Below, in pieces: positions 29,195-39,413 of a DNA stretch of 64,000 bases. Within the stretch, counting starts at the first letter, position 1. Each line of letters opens with the position of its first letter. This DNA comes from Francisellaceae bacterium (GTDB lineage: Bacteria > Pseudomonadota > Gammaproteobacteria > UBA6186 > Azoamicaceae). Below the pieces are notes generated by a model. That model made no database searches. It was not told where the DNA came from and saw nothing but the letters and a program-made list of their open reading frames with translations. A program made the position numbers and the translations under genes. The stretch is taken from positions 21,879-85,878 of the forward strand of contig JABJGS010000079.1 in the NCBI GenBank assembly GCA_018703155.1. The letters are read 5' to 3'.

Positions 29195-30655
29195 GTGCGT
29201 ATTTTTCTGATATTAGCTAGTATGCTAGTACCTGGCCTGTGTTTTGGCTCAAATGCTGACCAGCAGCGCTTTATGTTGGAAAATGCAACTGGACACTACC
29301 TAGCAATAACTGCCTTAGTTATATTCTGTCTAGCATATTCTCTTGTAATTTGTGAAGAGTTTATTCATCTACGTAAATCTAAACCAGTAACTCTCGCCGC
29401 GGGTATAATATGGGTTTTAGTTGCAATCATCGCTAAAGAGCATGGTGAATCTAACCTAGTTAACATGGCTATAAAACATAATATCTTAGAATACGGTGAA
29501 TTATTTTTGTTCCTGCTATCTGCAATGACATATGTAAATGCAATGTCAGAGCGACAAATATTTTCTGCATTAAGATCTTGGCTAGTTAAGAAAAAGTTTT
29601 CTTTACGACAACTTTTCTGGGTTACTGGATGGTTAGCGTTCTTCATATCTCCTATAGCTGACAACCTAACTACTGCTCTATTAATGTGTGCAGTCCTCCT
29701 TGCTGTTGGCAAAAATAATAAAGCTTTTATTAGCTTGGGCTGTGTAAATATTGTTGTCGCAGCTAATGCCGGTGGTGCATTCAGTCCATTTGGTGACATA
29801 ACTACTCTAATGGTGTGGCAAGCAGGTTTAGTACCCTTTACTACTTTCTTTGATATATTCATTCCATCAGTAGTCAGCTATGTGATCCCTGCACTAATTA
29901 TGAGCTTTGCTGTTCCAGATGGACAACCAGATGGCGACTCTGATGATGTTAAAATGCTATTTGGTGCTAAAAGAATTATGGGATTATTTCTACTAACCAT
30001 AGCAACGGCTGTTAGTTTCCATAACTTCCTTCACTTGCCTCCAGCTATTGGCATGATGACTGGTCTGGCATATCTTAAAATATTTGGATATTACCTTAAA
30101 ATAAAGCAACAACGTGACCCAACCAACACAAACTTTGCAACAGGAACGCATAATAATAAATTGAAAAAATACGATATCCTGAGAGAAGTTCAAAATGCTG
30201 AATGGGATACTTTGCTATTTTTCTACGGTGTAATTCTTTGTGTCGGCGGGCTTGCAACAATCGGATTCTTAGAGGCAGTGTCATCAAGCATGTACCACGA
30301 TCTTGGTAGCGCTTTGTCTTTATCTGAAGCTCACCTACAAACACCAGCCAATATTATTGTAGGTATTCTGTCTGCAATAGTTGATAACATTCCGGTGATG
30401 TTTGCAGTTCTAACAATGAACCCAAACATGAGCGAAGGCCAATGGCTATTAGTTACACTAACTGCAGGTATCGGTGGTAGCTTACTATCGGTTGGCTCTG
30501 CAGCAGGAGTAGCACTTATGGGTCAATCTAAAGGTATGTATACCTTCTTCAGCCACCTAAAGTGGACCTGGGCTATAGCAATTGGATATGTAGCTGGTAT
30601 TGCATGCCATATATGGATAAATGCTCATGATTTCACTGTGAAAGTTTATACATGA
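29195..30655 (+). CDS. nhaD: Na+/H+ antiporter NhaD
   Basis: A 486-residue antiporter of the NhaD/ArsB fold, starting with GTG after TTAGGGG. The first ~18 residues look like a cleavable signal or first helix (LILASMLVPGLCFGS), as in other NhaD proteins. The motifs SPIADNLTTALLM and ANAGGAFSPFGDITTLMVWQ, and the mirrored later motif SAIVDNIPVMFAVL and GIGGSLLSVGSAAGVALMG, are the two halves of the ion site. It ends in TGA one base before the end of the convergent rpoE gene. Confidence 0.9.
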   Translation: MRIFLILASMLVPGLCFGSNADQQRFMLENATGHYLAITALVIFCLAYSLVICEEFIHLRKSKPVTLAAGIIWVLVAIIAKEHGESNLVNMAIKHNILEYGELFLFLLSAMTYVNAMSERQIFSALRSWLVKKKFSLRQLFWVTGWLAFFISPIADNLTTALLMCAVLLAVGKNNKAFISLGCVNIVVAANAGGAFSPFGDITTLMVWQAGLVPFTTFFDIFIPSVVSYVIPALIMSFAVPDGQPDGDSDDVKMLFGAKRIMGLFLLTIATAVSFHNFLHLPPAIGMMTGLAYLKIFGYYLKIKQQRDPTNTNFATGTHNNKLKKYDILREVQNAEWDTLLFFYGVILCVGGLATIGFLEAVSSSMYHDLGSALSLSEAHLQTPANIIVGILSAIVDNIPVMFAVLTMNPNMSEGQWLLVTLTAGIGGSLLSVGSAAGVALMGQSKGMYTFFSHLKWTWAIAIGYVAGIACHIWINAHDFTVKVYT

Positions 30656-31228
30656 TTACCTATACAGTGGATCAAATTTTGAACCAATAACTTCTCTAGC
30701 CCTGTAGATTCTGGATCGAACAGTTCCTATAGGGCACCCCATCACATTAGCGATTTGATCGTAGGTCATCCCATCCACATCTCGAAGCTGAATTACAGTT
30801 CTTAATTCAATTGGTAATTTTTCAACCTCATGGTTAAAAATTGAATTAATCTCCTCACAAATTAACATTTTTTCCGGACTACTATATTCACTTATATCCT
30901 GCTTGCTAATGTTATCTAAATCCCTAACATCATAATCTAAATCAGGTAACTTTCGCCCATTAGCAATTAAATGATTTTTTGCTGTATTCACGGCAATGCG
31001 ATATATCCAAGTATAAAATGAACTATTAAATTGAAATCGATCTAATGCCTTGTATGCTTTTATAAATGTCTCTTGTGTTATATCAAGAGCCTCACTTGGA
31101 TCATGTACAAACCTGGTTACTACTCTTGCAATTCGACATTGATATTTTATTACTAATTCATCGAAAACAAGTGTATTGCCTTTTTGAAATTCTCTTATTA
31201 TTTCATCGTCTTTCAATTCTTTGGTCAA
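30656..31228 (-). CDS. rpoE: ECF sigma factor, RpoE (sigma-24) type
   Basis: The 190-residue protein aligns along its whole length with E. coli RpoE. Region 2 shows TQETFIKAYKALDRFQFNSS and FYTWIYRIAVNTAKNHLI; region 4 shows DGMTYDQIANVMGCPIGTVRSRIYRAREVI. It starts with TTG (31228) after TGAGG. No anti-sigma rseA or rseB follows; the next gene is convergent nhaD, so control by RseA would need genes elsewhere. It directs the envelope-stress response in relatives. Confidence 0.88.
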   Translation of the reverse strand: MTKELKDDEIIREFQKGNTLVFDELVIKYQCRIARVVTRFVHDPSEALDITQETFIKAYKALDRFQFNSSFYTWIYRIAVNTAKNHLIANGRKLPDLDYDVRDLDNISKQDISEYSSPEKMLICEEINSIFNHEVEKLPIELRTVIQLRDVDGMTYDQIANVMGCPIGTVRSRIYRAREVIGSKFDPLYR

Positions 31229-31344
31229 TTTATTAAAACCTCATTTATTGTTGTAATTATGCGTGTTTCATCAAAATTTATTATATGTATATTTGAAATT
31301 TAAACCATTTCGGATGAAAAGTGTGTGATATTAAAAGTATTTAA

Positions 31345-31764
31345 TTAATGTATCAGCACACATTGACAATAAAGTGATAGTCTACGGAAGTCTTCTAGTG
31401 TGACTGCATCATAAAAAATTGTTATATATTCTATTTTGTTATTGTGCTTCACTTTTAAGACAATACAAAAAGTACTTGTATATACTTTATGTATATTATT
31501 AGTTCTAATCACCAGGCCATTATTCCTATGCAGTTTATAATCCCCATTTAAAAACTCAATAAAAATAATTGATGTGCCTATATTTCGTAATGCATGTCTC
31601 CGAATGAACTTGTTAGCAGATAAGATCATATAAGCTAGGATAAGTAGTTTGAAAATCCATATAAATTTTACAATACATAAAACATAAGTCATTAACACAA
31701 CAAGAAGAGTGTTTATTGTAAATAGGAATTGAGAACTCCCTAAACTGACTCTAAAGCTTCGCAA
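31345..31764 (-). CDS. YgfX/CptA-like membrane protein
   Basis: A 139-residue protein with two adjacent membrane helices (roughly residues 12-32 and 34-48), followed by a soluble domain. It starts with TTG and overlaps sdhE by 25 bp, the arrangement of ygfX with sdhE (ygfY) in enterobacteria; assignment rests mainly on that position and topology, since sequence similarity is weak. YgfX was described as affecting cytoskeletal proteins, but its main role is unsettled. Confidence 0.6.
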   Translation of the reverse strand: MRSFRVSLGSSQFLFTINTLLVVLMTYVLCIVKFIWIFKLLILAYMILSANKFIRRHALRNIGTSIIFIEFLNGDYKLHRNNGLVIRTNNIHKVYTSTFCIVLKVKHNNKIEYITIFYDAVTLEDFRRLSLYCQCVLIH

Positions 31765-32033
31765 TTTTCTTTTTTAGCAACATATCTAATTAGTAAAACT
31801 AAATCATGCAGTCTTGAGTCTTCTGGAGTAACGTTCTTAAATAGCCAGTCGAACAACTCTTGATCGGAGCTCTCAAGAAACTTTACAAATAATTGTTTTC
31901 CAGCATTACTCATACCATCAAAATTATCATCAAAGAATGGAAGTAAAAGCTTATCCAACTCCAACATACCACGACGGCAATTCCACCTAACTTGCTCTTT
32001 ACTGTTAATTTTAATTTCATTATCATATAACAT
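31740..32033 (-). CDS. sdhE: FAD assembly factor SdhE
   Basis: A 97-residue protein with the RGxxE motif (RGMLELD, R21-G22-E25) within VRWNCRRGMLELDKLLLPFF, diagnostic of SdhE, which helps attach FAD to the flavoprotein of succinate dehydrogenase and fumarate reductase. A perfect AAGGAGGT lies before the ATG. It is transcribed away from the ygfZ gene, which begins 14-29 bp away; the shared gap is too small for separate full promoters. Confidence 0.9.
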   Translation of the reverse strand: MLYDNEIKINSKEQVRWNCRRGMLELDKLLLPFFDDNFDGMSNAGKQLFVKFLESSDQELFDWLFKNVTPEDSRLHDLVLLIRYVAKKENCEALESV

Positions 32034-32062
32034 TCTTCTACCTCCTTGTGAATAAGATTATT

Positions 32063-32965
32063 ATGTCAAATAACCAATATGAACATATACAAAGCTACAT
32101 CAATACTATCGTAGCTGCTCACCAACAAGATAGCTATAGGATAATTTGCATTGAAGGTGCAAATAGTGAAAAATTCCTCCAAGGGCAATTAAGCCTTGAT
32201 GTATCCACAGTCAAAGACTTTAATATTCAACCTGGCTCATATTGTGAGATTAAAGGCAGAATAGAATCAATTTTCATGCTATTTAAAATCACAGATACAT
32301 TCTATATGCTAATCCCTAAAAATAACATGCAATTAACTATTAATGAATTAAGTAAATATTCTATGCTTTCTAGAGTATCAGTAAAGGAATATTCAGATTT
32401 TATTAACTTTCAATTAACAGGCATTGATATAGAAAATATTTTCAAATCCACACCTACACCAGGGAAATTATTAGAAACTAAATATGGATATTTATATTCA
32501 TCCCTAAGTGGTGGGTATGGGCTGTTATCAAAAACAAACCAACAACAATCTGTACTATCTTTGTTTGAAGCAAACAATATAGAGCTTACTAAATTTGACT
32601 TTTCAAAAACAAAAAAAATATTATCTAAATTTCCTGAAGTATATGAAAAATCTCGAGGTTTATTTTTACCTCATTATATTGGTGCAATAAATAAAAATTT
32701 AGTAAATTTCAGTAAAGGCTGTTTTCGAGGACAAGAAATTATAGCTAGAATGCAATATAAAACTAAAATTTACAAATATGAGCCTATAATCTGTACATTC
32801 GATCATAATTCAACTATTTGTGAAGGCGATCCTGTTAAGTCTAAAGATAAAACTGTAGGTAATATTATAATTGTTGATAATGAGAAGGGTATAGCACTAG
32901 CAATGGTTGCTAAAAACTCTTTAGAGGTGCATACCAACGATATACACCTTGAAATAATAAGCTAA
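32063..32965 (+). CDS. ygfZ: Folate-binding protein YgfZ
   Basis: This GcvT-like tetrahydrofolate-binding protein (about 300 residues) supports repair or assembly of certain Fe-S clusters. The signature K-G-C-F-x-G-Q-E is seen in [17 protein letters not shown]. The frame can begin at a GTG at 32048, but neither start has a strong ribosome site and I use the first ATG. It is beside sdhE/ygfX, a linkage also found in E. coli. Its 3' end overlaps the end of convergent lysS by 4 bp. Confidence 0.88.
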   Translation: MSNNQYEHIQSYINTIVAAHQQDSYRIICIEGANSEKFLQGQLSLDVSTVKDFNIQPGSYCEIKGRIESIFMLFKITDTFYMLIPKNNMQLTINELSKYSMLSRVSVKEYSDFINFQLTGIDIENIFKSTPTPGKLLETKYGYLYSSLSGGYGLLSKTNQQQSVLSLFEANNIELTKFDFSKTKKILSKFPEVYEKSRGLFLPHYIGAINKNLVNFSKGCFRGQEIIARMQYKTKIYKYEPIICTFDHNSTICEGDPVKSKDKTVGNIIIVDNEKGIALAMVAKNSLEVHTNDIHLEIIS

Positions 32966-34479
32966 TTTATATCTACTCTCTTCATTTGAGGGAATAAGAT
33001 CACATCTTTTATAGTAGGAGCGTCGGTATAAAGCATCACTAATCTATCAATCCCAATACCTTCCCCTGCAGTAGGTGGCATCCCATACTCTAAAGCTCTT
33101 ATATAATCGGCATCATAATGCATTGCCTCATCATCACCAGCTTCCTTCTCTTTAACTTGAGCTCTAAATCTTTCTGCTTGCTCTTCAGGATCATTTAACT
33201 CTGAAAATCCATTGGCAATTTCTCTTCCGGCAATAAACATCTCAAATCTATCTGTGATTTCAGGATCATTATCATTTTTTCTTGCCAGAGGTGACACCTC
33301 TGTTGGATATGCAGTTATAAATGTTGGATTTAATAATTTATGCTCAACAGTCTCTTCAAAAATTTCCATTTGCAACTTACCTTGTCCCCAAGATTCTTCT
33401 ACTTTACAATTAAGTGTACGTAAAACATTACGAAGGTAATCTATATTATTAAGTTTATCTTTCTCTATATCATTATTATATTTTGCAATAGATTCAACAA
33501 TTGTTAATCTTGTAAAAGGTTTAGAAAAATCTATTTCCTGTCCTTGATAAGTAATTTTTGTATCTCCAGCAACAAGAACAGTTAAACCTCGCAGCATTTC
33601 TTCAGTTAAATCCATTAAATCATTAAAATCTGAGTATGCTTGGTAGAATTCCAGCATAGTAAATTCAGGATTATGTCTAGTTGACAACCCCTCATTCCTA
33701 AAATTTCTATTAATTTCAAATACACGATCAAAACCACCAACAACTAACCTCTTTAAATACAATTCAGGAGCCACGCGTAAAAATAAGTCCATATCAAGAG
33801 CATTGTGATGCGTTGTAAATGGTCTAGCAGTAGCACCACCAGGAATAGGATGCATCATTGGTGTTTCTACTTCTAAGAATCTTTTCCCTAGTAAAAAACC
33901 ACGTATATATTGTATTATATTAGCTCTCTGGAAAAAGGTATTTCTAGTATCTTTATTGATAATCAAATCCACATAGCGTTGACGATACTTAGTTTCCTGA
34001 TCTTGCAAACCATGCCACTTATCAGGTAGTGGTCTTAATGATTTTGTTAGGTGTTTAGTCATATTGGCCTTAACAGAAAGCTCGCCAGTTTTAGTTTTGA
34101 AAATCACGCCCTCAATTGCACAAACATCACCAACATCCCAACTTTTAAACTCTTCATATGAACCACTGATTAAATTTTGCTGTTTTACATATATTTGCAA
34201 ATTTCCAGTCATATCTTTTATGTTTATAAAACTAGCTTTTCCCATCATGCGTCGAGACATCACTCTTCCAGCGACAGCTACATGTATGTCTTCTTCCTCT
34301 AAAATTTCTTTCGATTTATCATTAAGCTTATCAATAAGATCACCGATAAAATTTCTAATCTTAAAATTATTAGGGTATGCCTTATTTTCTTCACGCAAAT
34401 TGCTAAGTTTTTTTCTACGTTCTTGCATTTGCTCATTTAAATCAACTTTTTCTAATTTTGCTTCTTCTTGTTCATTCAT
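32962..34479 (-). CDS. lysS: Lysyl-tRNA synthetase, class II
   Basis: A 505-residue synthetase. An N-terminal OB-fold anticodon domain (about residues 60-150) is followed by the class II core: motif 1 [23 protein letters not shown], motif 2 [21 protein letters not shown], and motif 3 [12 protein letters not shown] near the end. It charges tRNA-Lys. It lies directly after prfB on the same strand (1 bp between stop and start), the classic prfB-lysS pair. Confidence 0.95.
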   Translation of the reverse strand: MNEQEEAKLEKVDLNEQMQERRKKLSNLREENKAYPNNFKIRNFIGDLIDKLNDKSKEILEEEDIHVAVAGRVMSRRMMGKASFINIKDMTGNLQIYVKQQNLISGSYEEFKSWDVGDVCAIEGVIFKTKTGELSVKANMTKHLTKSLRPLPDKWHGLQDQETKYRQRYVDLIINKDTRNTFFQRANIIQYIRGFLLGKRFLEVETPMMHPIPGGATARPFTTHHNALDMDLFLRVAPELYLKRLVVGGFDRVFEINRNFRNEGLSTRHNPEFTMLEFYQAYSDFNDLMDLTEEMLRGLTVLVAGDTKITYQGQEIDFSKPFTRLTIVESIAKYNNDIEKDKLNNIDYLRNVLRTLNCKVEESWGQGKLQMEIFEETVEHKLLNPTFITAYPTEVSPLARKNDNDPEITDRFEMFIAGREIANGFSELNDPEEQAERFRAQVKEKEAGDDEAMHYDADYIRALEYGMPPTAGEGIGIDRLVMLYTDAPTIKDVILFPQMKRVDIN

Positions 34480-34480
34480 T

Positions 34481-35576
34481 TTATACCCCTTGATGCAAGC
34501 TTGCTTGCATAAATTTATCTAAATCTCCATCTAAAACTGCCTGAGTATTTGTATTTTCAACCCCAGTACGTAAATCTTTTATCCTTGACTGATCCAAAAC
34601 ATAAGACCTAATTTGATTACCCCAACCAATATCAACTTTGCTATCTTCTAACGATTGCTTCTCACTTTGCTGTTTTAACAATTCTAACTCATAAATCTTA
34701 GCTTTTAACTGTTTCATCGCTTGAGCTTTATTTTTATGTTGTGATCTATCTGCTTGGCATTGCACAACAGTGCTTGTTGGTAAGTGTGTTATCCTAACCG
34801 CTGAATCTGTTCTATTTACATGCTGCCCACCAGCTCCACTTGCACGATAAGTATCTATACGTAAATCTCCTGGGTCTAGATTCACTTCAATATTGTCATC
34901 TACCTCTGGAAATACAAACACCGAAGCAAAAGAGGTGTGCCGTCTATTTCCAGAATCAAATGGTGATTTCCTAACTAGTCGATGTACACCAGTTTCAGTA
35001 CGCAACCAACCAAAGGCAAAATCCCCTTCTACTTGAATAGTTGCACTTTTTATTCCAGCAACTTCTCCATCAGCTAATTGGACAATAGTACTTTTATAAT
35101 TATGTTGATCAGCCCAGCGTAGATACATTCTTAGTAACATTTCAGCCCAATCTTGAGCTTCTGTTCCTCCAGATCCAGAATTTATATCAACAAATGCGGA
35201 GTTTGCATCCATTTTCCCACTAAACATCCTTTGAAATTCTAATCTCTCAACTAGAATTTTACATCTTGATAGTTCACTTTCAATATCAGTAACAATCTCA
35301 GAATCATTCTCTGTTTTAGCAAGTTCTATAATTTCTTCGAGTTCAATTAATGTACCGGCAATATCATCTACAATACAAACTACTGCTTCAAGTTGTGTTT
35401 TTTCACGACCTAAGTTTTGTGCAACTTCATGATCATCCCAAACATCTGATCTTTGTAGCTCCAAATTTACCTCTTCTAGTTTTTCCTTTTTGGTAGCATA
35501 GTCAAAGATACCCCCTAGCATTATTAATACGCTCCAAGAGATCTTTCTGTTGTTGTAGTAAATAGTTAATTTCCAA
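34481..35576 (-). CDS. prfB: Peptide chain release factor 2, made by programmed +1 frameshift
   Basis: The intact-looking ORF from 35521 lacks the true N-terminus. Upstream, a TTG at 35576 (after GAGGATGAAATAAG) starts a zero-frame segment [20 protein letters not shown], then RGYL and TGA (35504-35502). Skipping one base at CTT-TGA-C continues into [12 protein letters not shown]. The joined protein is 364 residues; E. coli RF2 is 365. SPF (UGA/UAA recognition, in [12 protein letters not shown]) and GGQ (in [15 protein letters not shown]) are present. The factor terminates at UGA and UAA, and the frameshift lets RF2 levels control their own synthesis. lysS follows directly. Confidence 0.93.
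35501..35520 (-). promoter_or_regulatory. prfB programmed frameshift site
   Basis: On the minus strand the sequence AGGGGGTATCTTTGAC contains the internal Shine-Dalgarno-like AGGGGG, three bases before CTT, then TGA and C. These are the exact elements of the E. coli RF2 frameshift cassette. Slow termination at TGA by scarce RF2 favours the slip from CTT to TTT. Confidence 0.93.
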
Positions 35577-35766
35577 CTTATTTCATCCTCAAATTTGTTT
35601 TTATTTACGTATACTTATCTAAAAATCAAGTTAACTTAATCGTATTTTATAATTAAGTGCTTTCTATAAATAGCACTTCAATAGTATTAATTTAGCTTTT
35701 CCTCCATAATAGACGATAATATTATAGATTCTAAGCATAATAACATTAAAATTGGAGATAATAGTT

Positions 35767-36471
35767 GTGCGTATAAATTTTTTATATTGTGAAGACATGA
35801 TGCTCACTAGCAGAGTTTTCAAATTAATGGTTACCAAACAGTTAGTTCCTCAAATAGCTGAAGGGCTGGGCATACCTCTTTCTGACATTGAACTTAATAT
35901 TGACCATTTTACTACTGCTGAAGCAGCCATAATTGAGCTGGATAAGCATGCGGACGAACCGACATACTATGCTGCTTTAATCCTAGATCAAGAGCTAGAC
36001 ACTAGCACACTTGGCTTTGAGGTTGCTATACACGCCAAAAACTTAAAAATGGACAACTGCTTCATCGCTGCAATCTCTGACACCATGCAAGTTGAGCGAC
36101 TTGATTGTAAAGGAACAATAGCACAAGCAAAAGCAATCGGCTATAAGCATTTTATTAGAAAAAATCCAACTGGAATAGAGGATCTATTAGATAGAGATCT
36201 AGTTGATGACATAGTTCATTCTATTAAGTTAAATAATCTCAAGACAGCTGTACCTGTGAAACGAAAAGATACCGATGCACGTCCGAAACGAGAAGATGCA
36301 GATGATAGAAAATCTCCTGAAGAAATTGAGGAGATTGACTTTATGCCAATGCTCCGTCTTGTAACTACAAGAGATACATTTCCTACTGGTTATGAAGATG
36401 ATTTGAAGTTAAATATGCCAAAAATTCATGTCTGCGGTGAATGCATGGAAGAAAAGCCAAGACTTAGTTAG
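35767..36471 (+). CDS. Stand-alone receiver-domain protein
   Basis: The GTG at 35767 has TGGAG nine bases before it; from it the protein has 234 residues. The first ~145 match the response-regulator receiver fold. The acidic pair is E9-D10 in INFLYCEDMML, the phospho-acceptor is D74 in ALILDQELD, the switch residue is S104 in IAAISD, and the Lys is K132 in FIRKNP. No DNA-binding or enzyme output domain follows. The tail is charged (KRKDTDARPKREDADDRK) and ends with HVCGECMEEKP. No histidine kinase is nearby. It may be a single-domain signalling protein or, given its unknown neighbour at 36556, a secreted one; the fold is an inference from motif spacing. Confidence 0.6.
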   Translation: MRINFLYCEDMMLTSRVFKLMVTKQLVPQIAEGLGIPLSDIELNIDHFTTAEAAIIELDKHADEPTYYAALILDQELDTSTLGFEVAIHAKNLKMDNCFIAAISDTMQVERLDCKGTIAQAKAIGYKHFIRKNPTGIEDLLDRDLVDDIVHSIKLNNLKTAVPVKRKDTDARPKREDADDRKSPEEIEEIDFMPMLRLVTTRDTFPTGYEDDLKLNMPKIHVCGECMEEKPRLS

Positions 36472-36555
36472 CACGCTCGTTGTTGGTTTGACAGTTTCAA
36501 AAGAAAGTGATTAAATCATTTTGCAAGAATGACAATTAATCAAGGAGACAGCATA

Positions 36556-37527
36556 ATGCCTACTATCACTACGCTAAAAGAAGTAATAGAAAAGTGTACC
36601 GATATTCGCGAATACCCAAATGCACCCTTACCAGAGGAATCAGCATCTCTAAATGGAGCTGAACTAGAAGCTGCTCAAAGAGCACATTTAGAAGATTTGG
36701 CAAATGAAAGAGCAACATACGAAGCAGAACTACAAACTAAATTTGAACTTGTATTCTTAATGATCAAACATCAACTAATAGAAGGAACTCAAATTGGAGT
36801 TTTAGTTCGAGACCCATTACCTGGTCATACAGATGATTCAACTCCTGAACATCGTACCAATGCTAATTTAGCTATTACAATGAAGCTTTATGGTCTTCTT
36901 GGTTGCACAGGTCTGCACCCTGACTACAGCTCAAGCCATGGTGTTGTTACAGAACCAAACAGAGTTCAAAAGGCCTTTTACTCTACAATGGCAGTTAGTT
37001 TCACTTCAAAATCTGGCATTTGGTATAGCGAAAAGTGTTCTTTGGATGCAAAAAGAGCTGATTCTGGCAAGCCTCTAACTATTATTGCGAAGGAAGAATA
37101 TATTCATTATGCAAGAATAGCTGCTGAAACTATCATAAACAGAAACCATGACTTAGAAAATCAAGAAGTAGATATCAATGCCATCCGTGTACCACCTTAT
37201 GTATCAGGCACAGGGACTGATACTTCTTACCGGTTTGATTACGTGAAAATTTCAGAACTACTACAACACACAGTAACACCAACCCTTATCTCAGAAGAAG
37301 AATGCAATGATGATAATCATAGGGTACTTGAAGCTCGTAGAGTAGGACATGATGCTGCAACATCAGCTGATGGTACTTTACTAATTCTAACTGCTACAGA
37401 AGCTACTCGAATAGCAGAAGAAGCTCAACGGTTAGCAGCAGAATTAGCTCAAATAGCAGCACTAGAGGAGGAAGTACGATTAGCCTCCTTGACTACTGCA
37501 ACTGTAACTAACAGAAATGTCATATAA
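36556..37527 (+). CDS. Unknown protein with a helical C-terminus
   Basis: I do not recognise it. The Met at 36556 has AAGGAG ten bases upstream and gives 323 residues; the frame is open slightly further. The first half is acidic and helical; the middle (residues ~75-200) may be globular, with no motif I can name. The last ~50 residues are Ala/Glu-rich helix (ATRIAEEAQRLAAELAQIAA). It lies 85 bp after the receiver-domain protein on the same strand, so the two may be co-transcribed. A hairpin lacking a T-run (TGTAGGGC, 37538-37562) follows its end. Confidence 0.5.
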   Translation: MPTITTLKEVIEKCTDIREYPNAPLPEESASLNGAELEAAQRAHLEDLANERATYEAELQTKFELVFLMIKHQLIEGTQIGVLVRDPLPGHTDDSTPEHRTNANLAITMKLYGLLGCTGLHPDYSSSHGVVTEPNRVQKAFYSTMAVSFTSKSGIWYSEKCSLDAKRADSGKPLTIIAKEEYIHYARIAAETIINRNHDLENQEVDINAIRVPPYVSGTGTDTSYRFDYVKISELLQHTVTPTLISEEECNDDNHRVLEARRVGHDAATSADGTLLILTATEATRIAEEAQRLAAELAQIAALEEEVRLASLTTATVTNRNVI

Positions 37528-37628
37528 GACCTTTATATGTAGGGCGCGTTATGTGCCCTACAACTACTACTACACTAGTTAAAAGATGTATAATAGATTT
37601 TCTGAATAACTGTTAGCATCATTTAAAC

Positions 37629-39413
37629 TTAAGAAGCAACTCTGGTAAAACCTTTTATTAGGTAATCTATGCGACTGTAGCTAAATGTGCTTTTCTTAAC
37701 TGAAAACACAAGTTTAACTTTATTTCCCTCAACCAGATCAACTGTATCGTCTTCACTATGCCTAGCACTAAACCATATACCCCAGTTAGGTTGACCGCTT
37801 TTTGTACAAAACTGTACTCGCAAGTGAGTGCCGTTACCAACCCACCGCAACTGGAGAATTGTAACCATTTGAGTAAATACTGGCTGTTCAAACTCTCGCC
37901 CAAATGGTTCTAAAGTCTCCAAACTATTTAATAGTGCTAACGATACATCAGAGTTTAATTCATCATCAACATATACTTTAGGACCAATTTGCTCTCTGGT
38001 TAAAGCAACACTACAAAATTTCTCAAACTTGCTCATGAAAAGCTTTAGATTTTCTGCTTTTATAGTTATACCGCCAGCGCCTTCATGACCACCGAAGGCC
38101 TCAAATATACTTGAATCTTGTTTATTTATATAATCTAATGATTTTTTAATATCAAATCCATCTATACCACGAAGTGAGCCAGTAATTAAATTAGGATCAG
38201 AAAGTTTTCTTGCCATAAATACAACAGGACGCCCAAAAGAATCCTTCAAACGACTTGCGGAAATACCATGGACACCAGAATGACCATTTTCTAAAAATTC
38301 TCGTATACTATTGTCACCTTGTTCGGCTTGCTGCCAAGCTACTTTCATACCACGGCTAGTAATATCATTTTGAATTTGTTTGCGCTTATCATTTTGTTCA
38401 CACAATGTTGCGAGCCAATTATTAGCTTCTGCAATATCATCTGATAGTAGAAAACTCACTGATTTAAAAGCATTTGATAACCTTCCATCACTATTTAATA
38501 ATGGTCCAATGCCAAAACCAATGCCTTCAGATGTTATTTCCCCACCCAAGTGCTCTTTCAAAACTTGCCAGCAATGCCTAGTTCCTTGATTTATAAGTTT
38601 AAGTCCAAATTGTACTACGGCTCTGTTGTTTTGGCTTCTAGCCATACTTACACAATCAGCAACAGTTCCAACCGCAACGAAATCCAAAGTATCTGCAAGT
38701 TTAGGGATTGTCTTATCACAATAACCTGCGATAATTAATTCATTTCTGGTTGCAGTCATCAATAACCATGCAACCATGCAACCAGCTATACATGAATCTG
38801 GATAGCAGCAATCCTCTCTAGTTGGATTAATAGTTGCAAAAGCACTCTTTGGTACACCCTCACAAGGGATTTGATGGTGATCAGTAACTATTACATCAAT
38901 ACCTTGCTCTTTTAATAGTGCAATCCTAGGCTCATCAGTAGATCCATTGTCTGCTGTTATAATTAACGTCGGCCTTGGATTATCGGCTAATATTCTATTT
39001 GCCACAGGCAAAGATAATCCATAACCTTCTTCTAATCGGTGTCCAATATAAGATCTTATTTTTTCTTTAGGATGTTTAAAGTGGCGAACTAAATTATCAA
39101 CAATAATTGCATGACTAGTTTGCCCATCACAATCATGATCAGTTTCGACTCCAATACATTCTTGGCTGATAATGGCTTTTGCCAGCCTTTGTGAAGCTAT
39201 CTCCATATCCTGCATTTTTGGCGCAGATAGATATTGTAGTTTAGGAAATATAATTTGTTCTAATGGTAAATTATTGTTAAGCCCTCTTGCTGATAAAATC
39301 CTACTTACAATAGGATCCAATCCAAGCTCTATAGCATTGTCATAGACTTGTTCATTTAATTTGCGTTTTATAAACTGAGGAGAATTACTTCCTTTTTTAA
39401 CTGTGCTTAACAT
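37629..39413 (-). CDS. recJ: Single-strand-specific exonuclease RecJ
   Basis: A 594-residue DHH-family 5'-3' exonuclease. The motifs ETDHDCDGQTSHA (the DxDxDG type), ADNGSTDEPRI and TDHHQIP (the DHH motif) are in order, followed by the DHHA1 motif GGHEGAGGITIK near residue 430 and an OB-fold C-terminus. It works in recombination and base-excision repair. Its start overlaps the end of thrC by 17 bp, so it is the last gene of alaC-hom-thrC-recJ. Confidence 0.92.
   Translation of the reverse strand: MLSTVKKGSNSPQFIKRKLNEQVYDNAIELGLDPIVSRILSARGLNNNLPLEQIIFPKLQYLSAPKMQDMEIASQRLAKAIISQECIGVETDHDCDGQTSHAIIVDNLVRHFKHPKEKIRSYIGHRLEEGYGLSLPVANRILADNPRPTLIITADNGSTDEPRIALLKEQGIDVIVTDHHQIPCEGVPKSAFATINPTREDCCYPDSCIAGCMVAWLLMTATRNELIIAGYCDKTIPKLADTLDFVAVGTVADCVSMARSQNNRAVVQFGLKLINQGTRHCWQVLKEHLGGEITSEGIGFGIGPLLNSDGRLSNAFKSVSFLLSDDIAEANNWLATLCEQNDKRKQIQNDITSRGMKVAWQQAEQGDNSIREFLENGHSGVHGISASRLKDSFGRPVVFMARKLSDPNLITGSLRGIDGFDIKKSLDYINKQDSSIFEAFGGHEGAGGITIKAENLKLFMSKFEKFCSVALTREQIGPKVYVDDELNSDVSLALLNSLETLEPFGREFEQPVFTQMVTILQLRWVGNGTHLRVQFCTKSGQPNWGIWFSARHSEDDTVDLVEGNKVKLVFSVKKSTFSYSRIDYLIKGFTRVAS

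Noticed and set aside
37538..37562. GC-rich hairpin after the unknown gene at 36556
   Set aside because: The stem TGTAGGGC/GCCCTACA has no T-run on either strand, so I did not call it a terminator.
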